Of a stretch of DNA of 64,000 bases, positions 13,910 through 26,160 are shown in pieces. Under the pieces are notes generated by a model. That model did no database searches and was not told where the DNA came from. It saw only the letters and a list, made by a program, of their open reading frames with translations. The DNA comes from Synaphobranchus kaupii (taxonomy: Eukaryota; Chordata; Actinopteri; Anguilliformes; Synaphobranchidae), in assembly GCA_029718625.1 (NCBI GenBank), contig JAINUF010000031.1, forward strand, positions 274,119 to 338,118, written 5' to 3'. Positions within the stretch are counted from its first letter, which is position 1. The number at the start of each line of letters is the position of its first letter. The position numbers and the translations under genes are program-made.

Positions 13910-14517
13910 TTTTAGGGTTTAAATGCGTTCTTAGTAAAATGATTTCCCACCTGATATGACGTATGTTTTTGCATCATTTGTCTCTAAATTAGTCGCAATC
14001 CGAGTGTGTACGGACAGGGGGGCGGGGTTTGGGACACTGCTCTTTGCTAACGCTATGTGGGTGTTTCAGATACTAAAACCAGGAAGAGAATGGCGACACG
14101 TGTGGGCCTTTAACGCCCATCATACACTGAGTTTCCAACAGAAGCATCTATTCATACATACTGTCCACATGTATGTATAAATAAAGCCACATTCCACTCA
14201 CAGTGCTCTGTGTATCTGGAGAACACCGTCAGTGAAAAACACACTATGAACCAGAATGCACTTTGACCCATATAGCACAGATGACACTTATGACACTTAT
14301 GGATAAAGATTTAGCTTTAATTCCCCTCCAGAGACCCACCAGAAAAAAAGGTATTTAGACAAAAAAGATATTGCAGTAAAAATATTTTCAAAAATATAAT
14401 TTATTTAATTTTTATTGAATGTTCCTTGGAGTGTAGGTTTCAGCATAGCAGGTTATACAGTGCTTGAGATTAAAACCAGACGTTGATTGATCAAATAAGC
14501 ACTGAGCAGCAATGAAA

Positions 14518-14668
14518 GGCGGCAGTGTATAATGGTTAAGGAACTGGACTTGTAACTGAAAGGTAGCAGGTTTGAGTATATATCCAGCTGTATGAATGGA
14601 TAAATGTAATAAGAAGTTGTGTAAGTCGCTCTGGATAAGAGCGCCTGCTAAATGCCTATAATGTAATG
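14518..14668 (+). mobile_element. tRNA-headed SINE, internally deleted
   Basis: The head GGCAGTGTATAATGGTTAAG carries an A-box-like segment and GGTTTGAG is a degenerate B box. The tail CGCTCTGGATAAGAGCGCCT plus GCTAAATG is the conserved fish SINE tail. It lies within 200 bp of the RRM-like exon. Confidence 0.8.
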
Positions 14669-14676
14669 AAAGACTA

Positions 14677-15093
<417 letters not shown>

Positions 15094-15121
15094 TCAGCGG
15101 AGATCTATAGATCCCAACAGG

Positions 15122-16160
15122 TACACACAGTACTACAGGAGAGCTAGTGACTATTTTACACCCTACAGGCCACACACAGTACTACAGGAGAGCTAGTGAC
15201 TATTTTACACCCTACAGGCCACACACAGTACTGCAGGAGAGCCAGTGACTATTTTACACCCTACAGGCCACACACAGTACTACAGGAGAGCCAGTGACTA
15301 TTTTACACCCTACAGTCCACACACAGTACTACAGGAGAGCCAGTGACTATTTTACACCCTACAGGCCACACACCGTACTGCAGGAGAGCCAGTGACTATT
15401 TTACACCCTACAGGCCACACACAGTACTACAGGAGAGCTAGTGACTATTTTACACCCTACAGGCCACACACAGTACTACAGGAGAGCCTGTGACTATTTT
15501 ACACCCTACAGACCACACACAGTACTACAGGAGAGCCAGTGACTATTTTACACCCTACAGACCACACACAGTACTACAGGAGAGCCAGTGACTATTTTAC
15601 ACCCTACAGACCACACACAGTACTACAGGAGAGCCAGTGACTATTTTAAACCCTACAGGCCACACACAGTACTACAGGAGAGCTAGTGACTATTTTACAC
15701 CCTACAGGCCACACACAGTACTGCAGGAGAGCCAGTGACTATTTTACACCCTACAGGCCACACACAGTACTACAGGAGAGCCAGTGACTATTTTACACCC
15801 TACAGACCACACACAGTACTACAGGAGAGCCAGTGACTATTTTAAACCCTACAGGCCACACACAGTACTACAGGAGAGCCAGTGACTATTTTACACCCTA
15901 CAGGCCACACACAATACTACAGGAGAGTCAGTGACTATTTTACACCCTACAGACCACACACAGTACTACAGGAGAGCCAGTGACTATTTTAAACCCTACA
16001 GGCCACACACAGTACTACAGGAGAGCCAGTGACTATTTTACACCCTACAGACCACACACAGTACTACAGGAGAGCCAGTGACTATTTTAAACCCTACAGG
16101 CCACACACAGTACTACAGGAGAGCCAGTGACTATTTTACACCCGACAGTCCACACAGTCA
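15122..16160. repeat. 49-bp minisatellite, about 21 copies
   Basis: The unit contains CACACAGTACTACAGGAGAG followed by CCAGTGACTATTTTACACCC and TACAGGC. Point variants recur in different copies (AGCTAGTG/AGCCAGTG; CAGGCC/CAGACC; TTTTAAACC). It starts about 80 bp upstream of the acceptor of the RRM-like exon. Confidence 0.95.
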
Positions 16161-16741
16161 CAGAGGAAATTTTAGATTAAATTGGAGGAGAGAGATGCTT
16201 CTCACTGACTGTAACTTAACAACTTATAACATGTGGGCACCTGCAGTGTCAATGAAATAAAGTTATGTCGTGGTAACCAGGAACACCCTGGCCAAATTAA
16301 ACGCACCCTACCGCTAGTGGGACAGAGCCAGGAGACCCAAAGCGTACCCGCATGAGCAGCGTGGCCCAACAGGGGGTTTGAATAAAATACACACAGACAC
16401 TGTAATGTTTCTTTACAGAGGCACATTTACCTCCCCTGTTCCCTCAGACTTTAGAATGGCTCAAATTATACAGTTGTTATTTTGCTCTGAACTGTTTACT
16501 TCATGGGGTTTCTGTTAATAAGATTGAGTGAACGCCCCCCGCCCCCCGCCCCCCACACACACCTAGTTAATAAGCAGTGAGTGATAAGAGGCTGGGGGGA
16601 TTGGGGGCGGGGGGGGGGGGGGTGAAACACAATGCCGCCATTCAAACAAAACTGGGGGTGTTGTATGTCACCCCTTTTAACGGCACGCGGCTTTGTGGGA
16701 TCTTTCCGCTGTCAATGTGTCCCATTATCCACCTGTATTCA

Positions 16742-16749
<8 letters not shown>

Positions 16750-16828
<79 letters not shown>
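16750..16828. repeat. CA microsatellite
   Basis: Nearly pure (CA)n of about 39 units, preceded by CTCTCTCTCA. Confidence 0.95.
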
Positions 16829-16833
<5 letters not shown>

Positions 16834-16879
16834 TCTGCACAGCCTGTATTGGGTTCACATGAAAGGACACACTGTACAT

Positions 16880-17145
16880 TCAATAAAAGAGAGGGAAAGG
16901 GGGAGAGGGGAGAGAGAAAGAAAGAGAGGGGGAGAGGGGAGAGAGAGAGAGGGGAAAGGAAGGGAGAGTGGGGAGAAAGGGAAGGAGCGAGAGTGAGGGA
17001 GGGAGAAGGAGGAAGGAGGGAGAGAGGAAGGAGGGAGAGAGGAAGAGAGGGAGAAGGAAAGAGGAGAGAAGAGAGCAGGGAGCTGTGTGTATACAAAAAA
17101 GTGAAAAATAAAAGGGTAGAGAGAGAGAGAGAGAAAGAGAGAGGC
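16880..17145. repeat. GA-rich purine tract
   Basis: About 265 bp of almost uninterrupted purine (GAGA, GGGA, GGAAGG) on the plus strand. Mirror-repeat potential could allow triplex DNA. The open frames are low-complexity. Confidence 0.85.
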
Positions 17146-18305
17146 ATCTGTGGATGCATTTGTACTTGTAGTCTCCAAAGATCTGAAAAGCCTGCGGGAT
17201 CATGGGATTTGTGGTTTGGCAGCCCTTGACACATGAAACAGGCTCGCGCTTTTCACGGTGCTTTGACGTTAAGACCCGCTTCCCGCCACGCCACTGTAGG
17301 TCAGGTCCGGAAAGGTGAAAAACCGGGAGTTTGCCTTCAGCGGGAAAAACCCCAGGATTCCAGGGCTCTTGGCCACAGAACGCTGTCTAACTGATCCTTA
17401 CAAACGAGTCTGCATTTCTGTGAATCGCTGCCAATTTAATCTCCTCAAATAGCCGAAAGCCAATGCCTTACCATCTGAGCCCCTACCAGTCCCCTCCTCA
17501 TGTAACCCATCTAGCCCCCCCCCACCCATCCACCCCCGCCAACACACACACACACAATTTCTATCACTTGTTGCTAACGGCGACAGGCTGACAATCCTGA
17601 GCAAGACGATAAGAACACGTTCCGTCCAGTAACAGATTGCTTAGCCTGTCCCCTTACTAACAATTTATTTTAGCCTGCCACCTGGACAAACTGCTCCAGG
17701 GCTCATTTTCAACAACCAGATTTGTTTTGGCTTACTTTGGTTTTATCAATTAAGCTGTTGATCTTGCTGAATCTGGAACGTGCGCACGTCCAATATAATT
17801 TAAAATGTACCTTTTTCATGTTCGCCTCTGTGTGAGTTCAACGTCTTTTTCTCCACCTCACAATTCTCTCTCAATTCCTCATAAAACCACATTGGCCCGA
17901 AAAACAGACTGTGTCAGTGCCACGGAAAAACATGCTCAGCTCTTGAGGATAGATGAAAAAGTCACTTCATTTTAAAAGGCAGGGGAAGAATAGACTATGC
18001 TGTTTGATAATGAAAGATCGCCCTTTTATGACTGCAAGGGATTTGTCTGACTGTGAGGGTGGTAGGTTACTGACAGGGGAGTATGATCACTCATATTTAT
18101 GCTTCCTACTACGAGACGGCTCTCTCTGTCGGGATGGGGTACCTTATAGGAAAAGGCTGAGAAACTGGTCAGTGGTCAGTAAGTAGTAGGGTATAGTCGT
18201 CCCTCCGGACAAAACATGAAACATTTTTCCCATTACAGATGGAGATGCTGTTTTTGGATGATGTCCTGACTGACTAACTGGGCGGGAGTTACCCCTCTGT
18301 CCTGG
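17146..18305. other. intron sequence, nothing recognised
   Basis: Unique intronic DNA of the 44-kb rcan3 intron. No exon-like frame with splice sites was found. Confidence 0.6.
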
Positions 18306-18307
18306 TA

Positions 18308-19405
18308 CAATCACCCATTCCATTCCTAACCCCACATCACCCATTCCATTCCCTACCCCACATCACCCATTCCATTCCCTACCCCACATCACCCATTCCA
18401 TTCCCTACCCCACATCACCCATTCCATTGCCTACCCCACATCACCCATTCCATTCCCAACCCCACATCACCCATTCCATTCCCTACCCCACATCACCCAT
18501 TCCATTCCCAACCCCACATCACCCATTCCATTCCCTACCCCACATCACCCATTCCATTCCCTACCCGACATCACCCATTCGATTCCCTACCCCACATCAC
18601 CCATTCCATTCCCTACACCACATCACCCATTCCATTCCCTACCCCACATCACCCATTACATTCCCTACACCACATCACCAATTCCATTCCCTACCCCACA
18701 TCACCCATTTCATTCCCTACCCCACATCACCCATTCCATTCCCTACACCACATCACCAATTCCATTCCCTACCCCACATCACCCATTTCATTCCCTACCC
18801 CACATCACCCATTCCATTCCCTACCCCACATCACCCATTCCATTCCCTACCCCACATCACCCATTCCATTCCCTACCCCACATCACCCATTCCATTCCCT
18901 ACCCCACATCACCCATTCCATTCCCTACACCACATCACCCATTCCATTCCCTACCCCACATCACCCATTCCATTCCCTACCCCACATCACCCATTCCATT
19001 CCCTACCCCACATCACCCATTCCATTCCCTACACCACATCACCCATTCCATTCCCTACCCCACATCACCCATTCCATTCCCTACCCCACATCACCCATTA
19101 CATTCCCTACCCCACATCACCCATTACATTCCCTACCCCACATCACCCATTCCATTCCCTACACCACATCACCCATTTCATTCCCTACCCCACATCACCC
19201 ATTCCATTCCCTACCCCACATCACCCATTCCATTCCCTACCCCACATCACCCATTCCATTCCCTACCCCACATCACCCATTCCATTCCCTACCCCACATC
19301 ACCCATTCCATTCCCTACACCACATCACCCATTCCATTCCCTACCCCACATCACCCATTCCATCCCTACCCCACATCACCCATTCCATTCCCTACACCAC
19401 ATCAC
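18308..19405. repeat. 26-bp minisatellite, about 42 copies
   Basis: The unit contains CCCACATCACCCATTCCATT followed by CCCTAC, in one register for 1.1 kb with sparse point variants (CATTACATT, CACCAATT, TACACC). It has no stop in one plus frame, which gives the longest open frame in the window (374 codons, Pro/His/Ile/Thr/Ser-rich). It has no family resemblance and I do not call it a gene. Confidence 0.95.
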
Positions 19406-20228
19406 CATGCATTCCCCACAACAAATCCCCATGCATTGCACACCGCTTTCAATTACTGATTAAGTGCCGCGCAGCGGAAACAAAATATTATCCCGGTGCC
19501 CGAGTGCGAGAGAGGTTAAAGAAAAGGAAACTAGGAAAACAACAGAGATAAATAATCCAGGAGCTTCATGTGATGTTTCCACCCATTTCAGGGGACCGGG
19601 GCAAGCCGGCAGGGAGGGGTCAGGCTGCCCCCCTCCCAAAAACCCACCGTCTCCTGAACAGCATTCGAAGGGGCATAGGGGGGAACATGATCAGGAAGCC
19701 CCATTTGGGTACAATCTAGAAGAATCCGGAAAAAAATCCCACATAATCTCTGTCACCGCTAATACACTGGGAAATGACAACTCCGTCTCACAAATGATAA
19801 TTACAGAAAATCTATGAATATTGAACAAAGCACTGTCCTATATGTGTCATATACTCTGCATATGGACCTGCCCTTTATCCAGGGGGATTGCATATCTTTG
19901 CACCGAAAATATATGACTAGGAAAATATGTCCAATGGGATATGTCAGAGAGCTACTGCTGTAATTCTCAAGCCCTGCAGACACTGTGGCCCTATAGAGGC
20001 TAAGCATGGTTGTGTGGGTCTGCAACTCAAACAGCAAAGTCTGCTTTGCTTGAAAGACATTTTTAACTGTTCTAGACCCTTGTAATAAGCGTTCCGGTTC
20101 AGCGCTCTTCTAACATTAAACCGGTTCCTGTTTCCCCTTTAAATCCGCACGCACGTATGAAACGGAATCAAAAGCAGCCAAAAATAAAAACCTGCTAAGT
20201 CACTTCCATTAATTATGCGCAGCATTCG
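19406..20228. other. intron sequence, no gene seen
   Basis: Unique intronic DNA with a possible MITE end near 19955-20000 (CTCAAGCCCTGCAGACACTG). Nothing coding was recognised. Confidence 0.5.
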
Positions 20229-20232
20229 TTAA

Positions 20233-20380
20233 AACGCTTTGAGGAGCAGGTTTTTTGGACGGTTTTTTGAGAATTCTAAGTCAGTGTTCTAGAACTCCAT
20301 TTCTGTACCAGCAGCGATTGTTACATCAGCATATTTGTTCTAATCACATCCTTTCATCACATATTTTACATCTTGAAGGG
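20233..20380. mobile_element. piggyBac-like MITE, copy 1
   Basis: It is flanked by TTAA at 20229-20232 and 20381-20384. The interior reads TTCTAAGTCAGTGTTCTAGA and then CAGCGATTGTTACATCAGC, and is shared with the elements at 22642 and 25447. Confidence 0.65.
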
Positions 20381-21502
20381 TTAAAATACTTCTGTCAACG
20401 TAATGACCCGCAGAACCAAACGCCAGCCATGATTCCGTCTTGTAACCATGCCAACCTCACCCCTGGGCGGCCGAGCTACAAAAGCAGGAAACATGAAAAC
20501 GAAGAAGAAGAAGAAAAAAGAACCCAGCCTTAATCTCGGGCCCTCTCCCTCCTGGGTTGCAGAACATGGAAATTCTGGGGGGCCGGTGGTATCAATAACC
20601 GATGTGTGTCTGGCCGTGTTGGTCAGTACCAATGCAAAGACCCTGTTTTACCCACATCCCGGTTTTAAATTACAGCACAAATGCAAACTGCAAGTTTCAT
20701 TCAACGGAGAAGAAAATGACCGGACACAGACAGCATTTTTACCAAGAAAAATGTAATGAACATTAATTGTATGAGAGAATATCATTGGAAAATACAAGTT
20801 GGAAAATAGCTGGTCAGGTAGTCACTCCCAACCACCTACTAAACTAGGCCCAATCTCACTTAGCTTCAGCACTGTAAATACAAAAAAAAAAAGGTTAATC
20901 TTAATAAGTATTTTAGTCTTATATTTAGACTTAAGATCGTATTTATATTACCTTTTTGCTAAATAAGACAAAAAGTTAGTCAGTGGGGTAAGACAATTTC
21001 ACTTGTCAAGCAAAAAAAAGTAACTTAAAACAAGCTAAAATTTTCCACTTCAGGAAAAAAAAAATAAAAACGATTTTAAGTCTCATTACAAGTCTAAAAC
21101 ATGTGTCAAGCCAGACTTTATTTGCAGTGAGCTCTCCAGCAGGGGAAAAGCTACATTTACCGTCGTACACTATAAACATGACGTGGTCTCGACGTTGTCT
21201 GAGCTCAGAAGTGGGGAAGCAGGCCATAATCAGTTCCTGGATTTGACGCTCAATTAAATAATTAGCCAAGTCACTTATGCGGTCCGGACATTTTTGCTAA
21301 ATCTCTGGATAATGGCGTGATTGACAGCTGAAGGCTGCTCTTGTGAGCTCATATGGAGGCTTGTACTGTGGTTTAAGCCACGTGTGAACACTCCCTTTGG
21401 TGTGTAGAGCCAATTAGGTAACTGAGCCAGGGGTAATTGATGGAATCATAGGGGGGTTGATGGTATTATTGTTTTAATGGGGGAGGGGGGTGGTAAGGTA
21501 TA

Positions 21503-21503
<1 letters not shown>

Positions 21504-21541
<38 letters not shown>

Positions 21542-21572
21542 TGGTCTCTCTCTCTCTCCCTCTCCCTCTCTA
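21504..21572. repeat. CT microsatellite
   Basis: Interrupted (CT)n/(CTCC)n tract. Confidence 0.85.
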
Positions 21573-21833
21573 CTGTGGCTGTGGCCAAGGCCCATAAATT
21601 GCTCCCTTCCTTGCCTTGCCTGTCTGAACAGTTTGTCCCCAGGAACAAATAAATATATAAATAAATAAACAGACAAGAAGAACAGCAGCGGCAGCAGCAC
21701 TTCATCAGTGGGGGAGCAGGAACAGCAGGGACTTAAAAGGTCCACTTGTGCTCCTGATTGCAGTATGGAGGGGTGGGGTAGGGGGGGGGCAGCCTGTTCT
21801 ACAGTCTTGATTCTCCCGCTGGGTTCAGAGCAT

Positions 21834-22158
21834 CCGGCGGTCTGCCTGGCGCGAACCGAAGAGCGGTCTGCCTGGCGCGAACCGAAGAGCGGTCTGCCTG
21901 GCGCGAACCGAAGAGCGGTCTGCCTGGCGCGAACCGAAGGGCGGTCTGCCTGGCGCGAACCGAAGGGCGGTCTGCCTGGCGCGAACCGAAGAGCGGTCTG
22001 CCTGGCGCGAACCGAAGAGCGGTCTGCCTGGCGCGAACCGAAGAGCGGTCTGCCTGGCGCGAACCGAAGAGCGGTCTGCCTGGCGCGAACCGAAGGGCGG
22101 TCTGCCTGGCGCGAACCGAAGGGCGGTCTGCCTGGTGCGAACCGAAGGGCGGTCTGTT
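21834..22158. repeat. 26-bp CpG-rich minisatellite, about 12.5 copies
   Basis: The unit contains GCGGTCTGCCTGGCGCGAAC followed by CGAAGA or CGAAGG. Each unit holds several CpGs and, on the minus strand, TTCGCGCC, which resembles an E2F site. Copies are nearly identical. Both strands stay open over more than 110 codons; these are artefacts of the repeat. Confidence 0.95.
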
Positions 22159-22169
22159 GGCAGATGTGT

Positions 22170-22275
22170 GTTCAACAAGGCGAACGCTAGCTAACGTTGG
22201 CTAAAGTTTTGTGCCCACGGACAACAGGAACGTTAGCCAATGTTAGCCAACGTTAGCCAATGTTAGCCAACGCGC
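22170..22275. repeat. short 11-bp repeat around AACGTTAGCC
   Basis: Copies of AACGTTAGCC and AATGTTAGCC in direct order (22231-22272), with an inverted partner GCTAGCTAACGTTGGCTAA at 22186-22204, give a potential stem-loop. Confidence 0.7.
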
Positions 22276-22414
22276 TGAAAAGGCGATGCCCAGCATACAA
22301 AAACAGGGAGAACAATGAGTTCACAATCATTCGGCTGTTGTAAATGATTTTTTTTTTTTAAACTTATAACGTTACTTTATTTCTAAACAGGAAACAATGG
22401 ATCACGCAGCGCAT

Positions 22415-22470
22415 CACATTACATTGCAATCACTTAGCAAACGCTCTTATCCAGGGCGACGTGCAGACAC
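22415..22470 (-). mobile_element. SINE tail fragment
   Basis: ACGCTCTTATCCAGGGCGAC on the plus strand is the reverse complement of the SINE tail GCTCTGGATAAGAGCGTCTG, slightly mutated. Confidence 0.6.
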
Positions 22471-22641
22471 TCACCATCACATTCGAGTCGCATCCACCTG
22501 GAGGTTTCAAAATAGAACCTTCGCTTTGAAAATGCTCAACTTTTATAAAAGAGAAAGAAGTTAAGCGCAAACTATCACCTTGTTCAACGTGCGGCAGGCA
22601 GGCAGGCAGGTTCGAGCCTGGAGACAAGCTCTGAACTTTAA

Positions 22642-22806
22642 CCCTTTTCAGATGTAAGATCACAGATATGTGATTAGAATGTTCTTAACTGAACATTCTA
22701 ACGCTGATGCAACAATCACTACCGGTAACTGAACGCAATGGAGTTCTAGAACACCGACTTAGAATCATGAAAAAAAAACATTGCAAAAAACCTACTCTTC
22801 AAAGGG
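22642..22806. mobile_element. piggyBac-like MITE, copy 2 (inverted)
   Basis: TTAACCCTTTTCAGATG at the left and CTTCAAAGGGTTTTA at the right bound the reverse complement of the element at 25447. It contains TTAGAATGTTCTTAACTGAA, itself an inverted repeat. Confidence 0.65.
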
Positions 22807-23166
22807 TTTTACTACAATAAATACAAACAAAAAGGCCAGTACAGTACAGTAACATCGGTGGCTCTGCCGCCAACACACTCCGAGGGGGGGGTTGTTTTTC
22901 AGCAGAGTGGACACCCCCAGCATGTTACTGAGTGAAATCTGGGGTCCAGAGCGCCGTTACGTAAGCTCCGCTCTTGCAGACTCAAGGCCCTGGTTTCAGT
23001 TTCAGGGCGGTTAGTTTGCAAAACGTCCCGGAGGGGTCTGGTGTTACGACGTTAGCGTGTGACCGCCACCGGGTCGAGTAACCATGGAAAGAGCTCCCTG
23101 TGTGTCACCCTTTTTTAAGTGTGCACCGTGAGTCAGAATCCTGTTCAACTTGGGCGTGTGTTCCCT

Positions 23167-23476
23167 GGGCTGCGTCCCAATATTCTTCACTCCTCTCCTC
23201 CTTTCCTCCACTCCCCCACTACCACTCCTCTCCTCCCCGGAAGTATGCAAAACTGTCTGAACATTTTGAGTACAAGTAGTTGCATGTACAGCATACAATG
23301 TACCTGACATAGCGGATTGCGTTGAGACATTAATCAATTTCTAACCATTTGTAATTAATATGTAGCCTAATCAGCAACATTAGATGAAGACACACAATTG
23401 GTTTCCGGGGCACGGAGGAGAGGAGGTGGTAGTGGAGGAAAGAAGGGTGCATTTTTCGAGTATTGGGATGCACCCC
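23167..23476. mobile_element. inverted-end DNA transposon fragment (GCGTCCCAATA family), copy 1
   Basis: The left end GGGCTGCGTCCCAATATTC is inverted against GAGTATTGGGATGCACCCC. The interior (TACTTGT-type core, GTTGCGTTGAGACATTAATC) recurs at 58383-58652, showing that it is dispersed. A Harbinger-type origin is a guess from the ends. Confidence 0.6.
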
Positions 23477-23497
23477 AGGACTCAAAGACAGTTATCC

Positions 23498-23602
23498 TCC
23501 TCTCTCTCTTTCTTTCTCGTTCCCTCTCTCTCACTGTCTATCTCTCTCTCTCCCTCCTTCCCTCTCTCTCTCTCTCCTTCCCTCTCTCTCTCTATCTCTC
23601 TC
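23498..23602. repeat. CT-rich microsatellite
   Basis: Interrupted (CT)n with TTTC and CCTT blocks. Confidence 0.8.
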
Positions 23603-23779
23603 TGGTGGCAGATGGACAGCTCTGGGTCTCTCTCAATGAGGGGATGGGGGGGTGGGGGGTGATCGTAATAAAACGAGTCGCACGCTAACTTCCCGCCCCA
23701 CAGTAGCGTGTAACCCAAGCGCACCCCTTCACTAATTCATGACCCGTTCTTCCACTTCCTGAGAAGGGTGTAGGGTTAC

Positions 23780-23872
23780 GGGTTTCTCATCGCTCTAGGC
23801 GCTACACACAGTCCAAAACACGCTACACGCCAAGCTCTAGGCGCTACGCACAGTCCAAAACACACTACTGAG
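23780..23872. repeat. short tandem duplication
   Basis: TCTAGGCGCTACACACAGTC and its near-copy TCTAGGCGCTACGCACAGTC lie about 40 bp apart. Confidence 0.6.
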
Positions 23873-25442
23873 GCAGCCGGGTCCTCTTGCGCCAACCAAC
23901 ATACTCTGCGATTGGTGGAGGTTTCTACAAGTAAGGGGCTGCTAACTTTGGACAAGTTCAGACTGTCTGGTGAACCGTTGGGGGCCGGGGGGCTTGCAGG
24001 ATTAGGATGGAGGGGGGATGTCACATAGGTCTGACTCTGGCGTGAGATTCCTTGAGGGAGGGTGTAGGTTTAAGGCTGAAGGCCTCAGTCTCACACATAG
24101 TTGAGTGACAGTTGGCAACCCTGATTAAGGTGACATCACAACTATCTTATCCCCAATTAATTATCCCGACTACTGGACGGCACTCTACATCATTACACCG
24201 TGACAATGTTTATCATGATAAGTCTAAAATATCAGATTTTATCCAGAGTAAAATAGTCTCCGTAATGATAAAGAGCCGGACCCGATGTTCCGAACAGACT
24301 ACAGGCCGAGTTTGAGTCCACAGCGTTGCCGTGGGAACCCAACCGTGTGACAAAATGTTCAACGGGCACAAGGCGTAGTTCTCTAAAGGTGATTACAGAG
24401 TGTTTAAAACAGGGCGCAGACAAGTACACGGAGGGACTTTGGGCTTTCATAGTCGAGCGTACCAACCCCACATTGTGGACTACATGTCCCATCATTTTTG
24501 CATGCAAATTGCAAACAACAATTACGGCGCGCAGAAGGTACGCTTGATCATGATGAAATGACAGGTCCGTGCGGACGCAAAAAACTACTACTACTGCTGA
24601 GGGTCCATTTTAGGTCCGCTATGATGTCATTTAGGGCAGGGCGGACCTTGCGGACGTCCATACGCATACATTTTTTGGAGACTATGAACTGGCCTTTATG
24701 CAGCTGACAAGGCATAACACTGTTTTGAAACAGTAGTGTTGCGAGACACTTGCGATAAAATATCTCCAGACTCAGCCTGACGATAAAGCGAGGTCTGAGC
24801 AGTCTCTTGCACACAAATACACGTCATATGTGCAATCCCAGACCACATGCGCTTCTTACGCATTCAAAAAATTACCAACTAATAGTATTTACTTCTTTTT
24901 ATTTGTTTATGAATTGGTGGCTAAGCACAAGGACACGCTGAAGCATGGTAAAATAACTGGGCGTGTAATAGTAGGCTACTGTACTGTTTATTTCCAGGGC
25001 TAATTCCCCACACGCATCACCCTGTATTTAGCGCTAAATTAATAGCCGCTGAAAAGTGAATCCATTTAAATTAGAAAGTGCAAAAAGGCCTTTGTTTGTA
25101 TGTCGGGATTATCCCGCTGTGGGCTTTGAAGATCAACATGTGTGGCCCACTCAGCCGGAAACCTCCTTGGAGATATACTCACAACACACAGGCTGCAATT
25201 TGTACGTTTTAACCTAAGTGTTCTCAAACACAAATTGAATACACTTAAAAAGCCGTGGTGGGCATCCCTGGCCCTGGTGTACCACAGGGCTGCTGCTGCT
25301 CTTTTTTATTTTCACCTTAAAATCAGCCATCAATTCGGACCCAAGAGACCAGGTGCAGGTGAGACACCTGCGTAATTAAACTCTTTAATTGACCAATTAA
25401 GTGTGGAGGAGCACCAAACACCCAGCAGAACCAGAGCACATA
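23873..25442. other. intron sequence, no gene seen
   Basis: Unique rcan3 intronic DNA. No frame with plausible splice sites or recognisable protein similarity was found on either strand. Confidence 0.5.
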
Positions 25443-25446
25443 TTAA

Positions 25447-25590
25447 CCCTTTGAAGGTATGTTTTTTTTTTCAAAAGTCTAAGTCAGTGTTCTAGAACTT
25501 TCAGTTACCAGCAGTGATTGTTACATCATCATTAGAATGTTCAGTTAAGAACATTCTAATTGCACATTTGTGATCTCACACCATAGAAGG
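25447..25590. mobile_element. piggyBac-like MITE, copy 3
   Basis: It is flanked by TTAA (25443-25446 and 25591-25594). The ends CCCTTTGAAGG and CCATAGAAGG (inverted: CCTTCTATGG) are imperfect inverted repeats. The interior holds TTAGAATGTTCAGTTAAGAA, which is palindromic. TTAA target use is the piggyBac signature. Confidence 0.7.
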
Positions 25591-25929
25591 TTAATAGCTG
25601 ATATTAGGCTGGCGATATTGGCTGGTGGAGAAGGCGCTGGCAGGCCACGGTGAGAGAGGAACGGTGTAACGAGTCACAAAATCTGCCTCTTCGGTGTCGG
25701 CTGTTGATCAATCACCCTCGAGCCAAGCAACACGACAGCTAACGCTGGGACAGACAGATGGACGGCGTCCCCAGGCGCGGATAAACAGGAGACTAACGGC
25801 ATCGCATGCTATAGCGCTGATGGATCACAGCATAGCTGTGAGAAAGACAGCCATAAGGCTAAACATCGATAGCCAGCACCGCTCAACTCCCTGTGCAATA
25901 TAACACAATCATAGGAATGACTGCAAGGA

Positions 25930-25992
25930 CAGCTACATTTACATTAAGACCTTTAGCGTACCATACGTCTTATCTATAGTGACTTACAAGTG
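25930..25992 (-). mobile_element. SINE tail fragment, degenerate
   Basis: ACATTTACATTAAGACCTTT followed by ATAGTGACTTACAAG matches the reverse complement of the fish SINE tail in a diverged form. Confidence 0.4.
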
Positions 25993-26115
25993 CACAGCCG
26001 TAGTAGCAGTCAGCACAAAAACCAACAACATAAAGTAAAGCACTTTAGTAATGCCATGTATCGTGTGTGTTCCCATATCTTGTGTACTTTTGAGTGTTTG
26101 TTTTCACTTGGCTGC

Positions 26116-26160
26116 AGAGGAGAGAGGGAGAGGGAGAGGGAGAGAGATAGAGGAAGACTG
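26116..26160. repeat. GA-rich tract
   Basis: (GAGAGG)n purine tract. Confidence 0.7.

Noticed and set aside
18427..19551. 374-codon open frame on the plus strand
   Set aside because: It is almost entirely the 26-bp minisatellite read through; the repeat simply lacks a stop in that frame, and the tail has no similarity or splice support.
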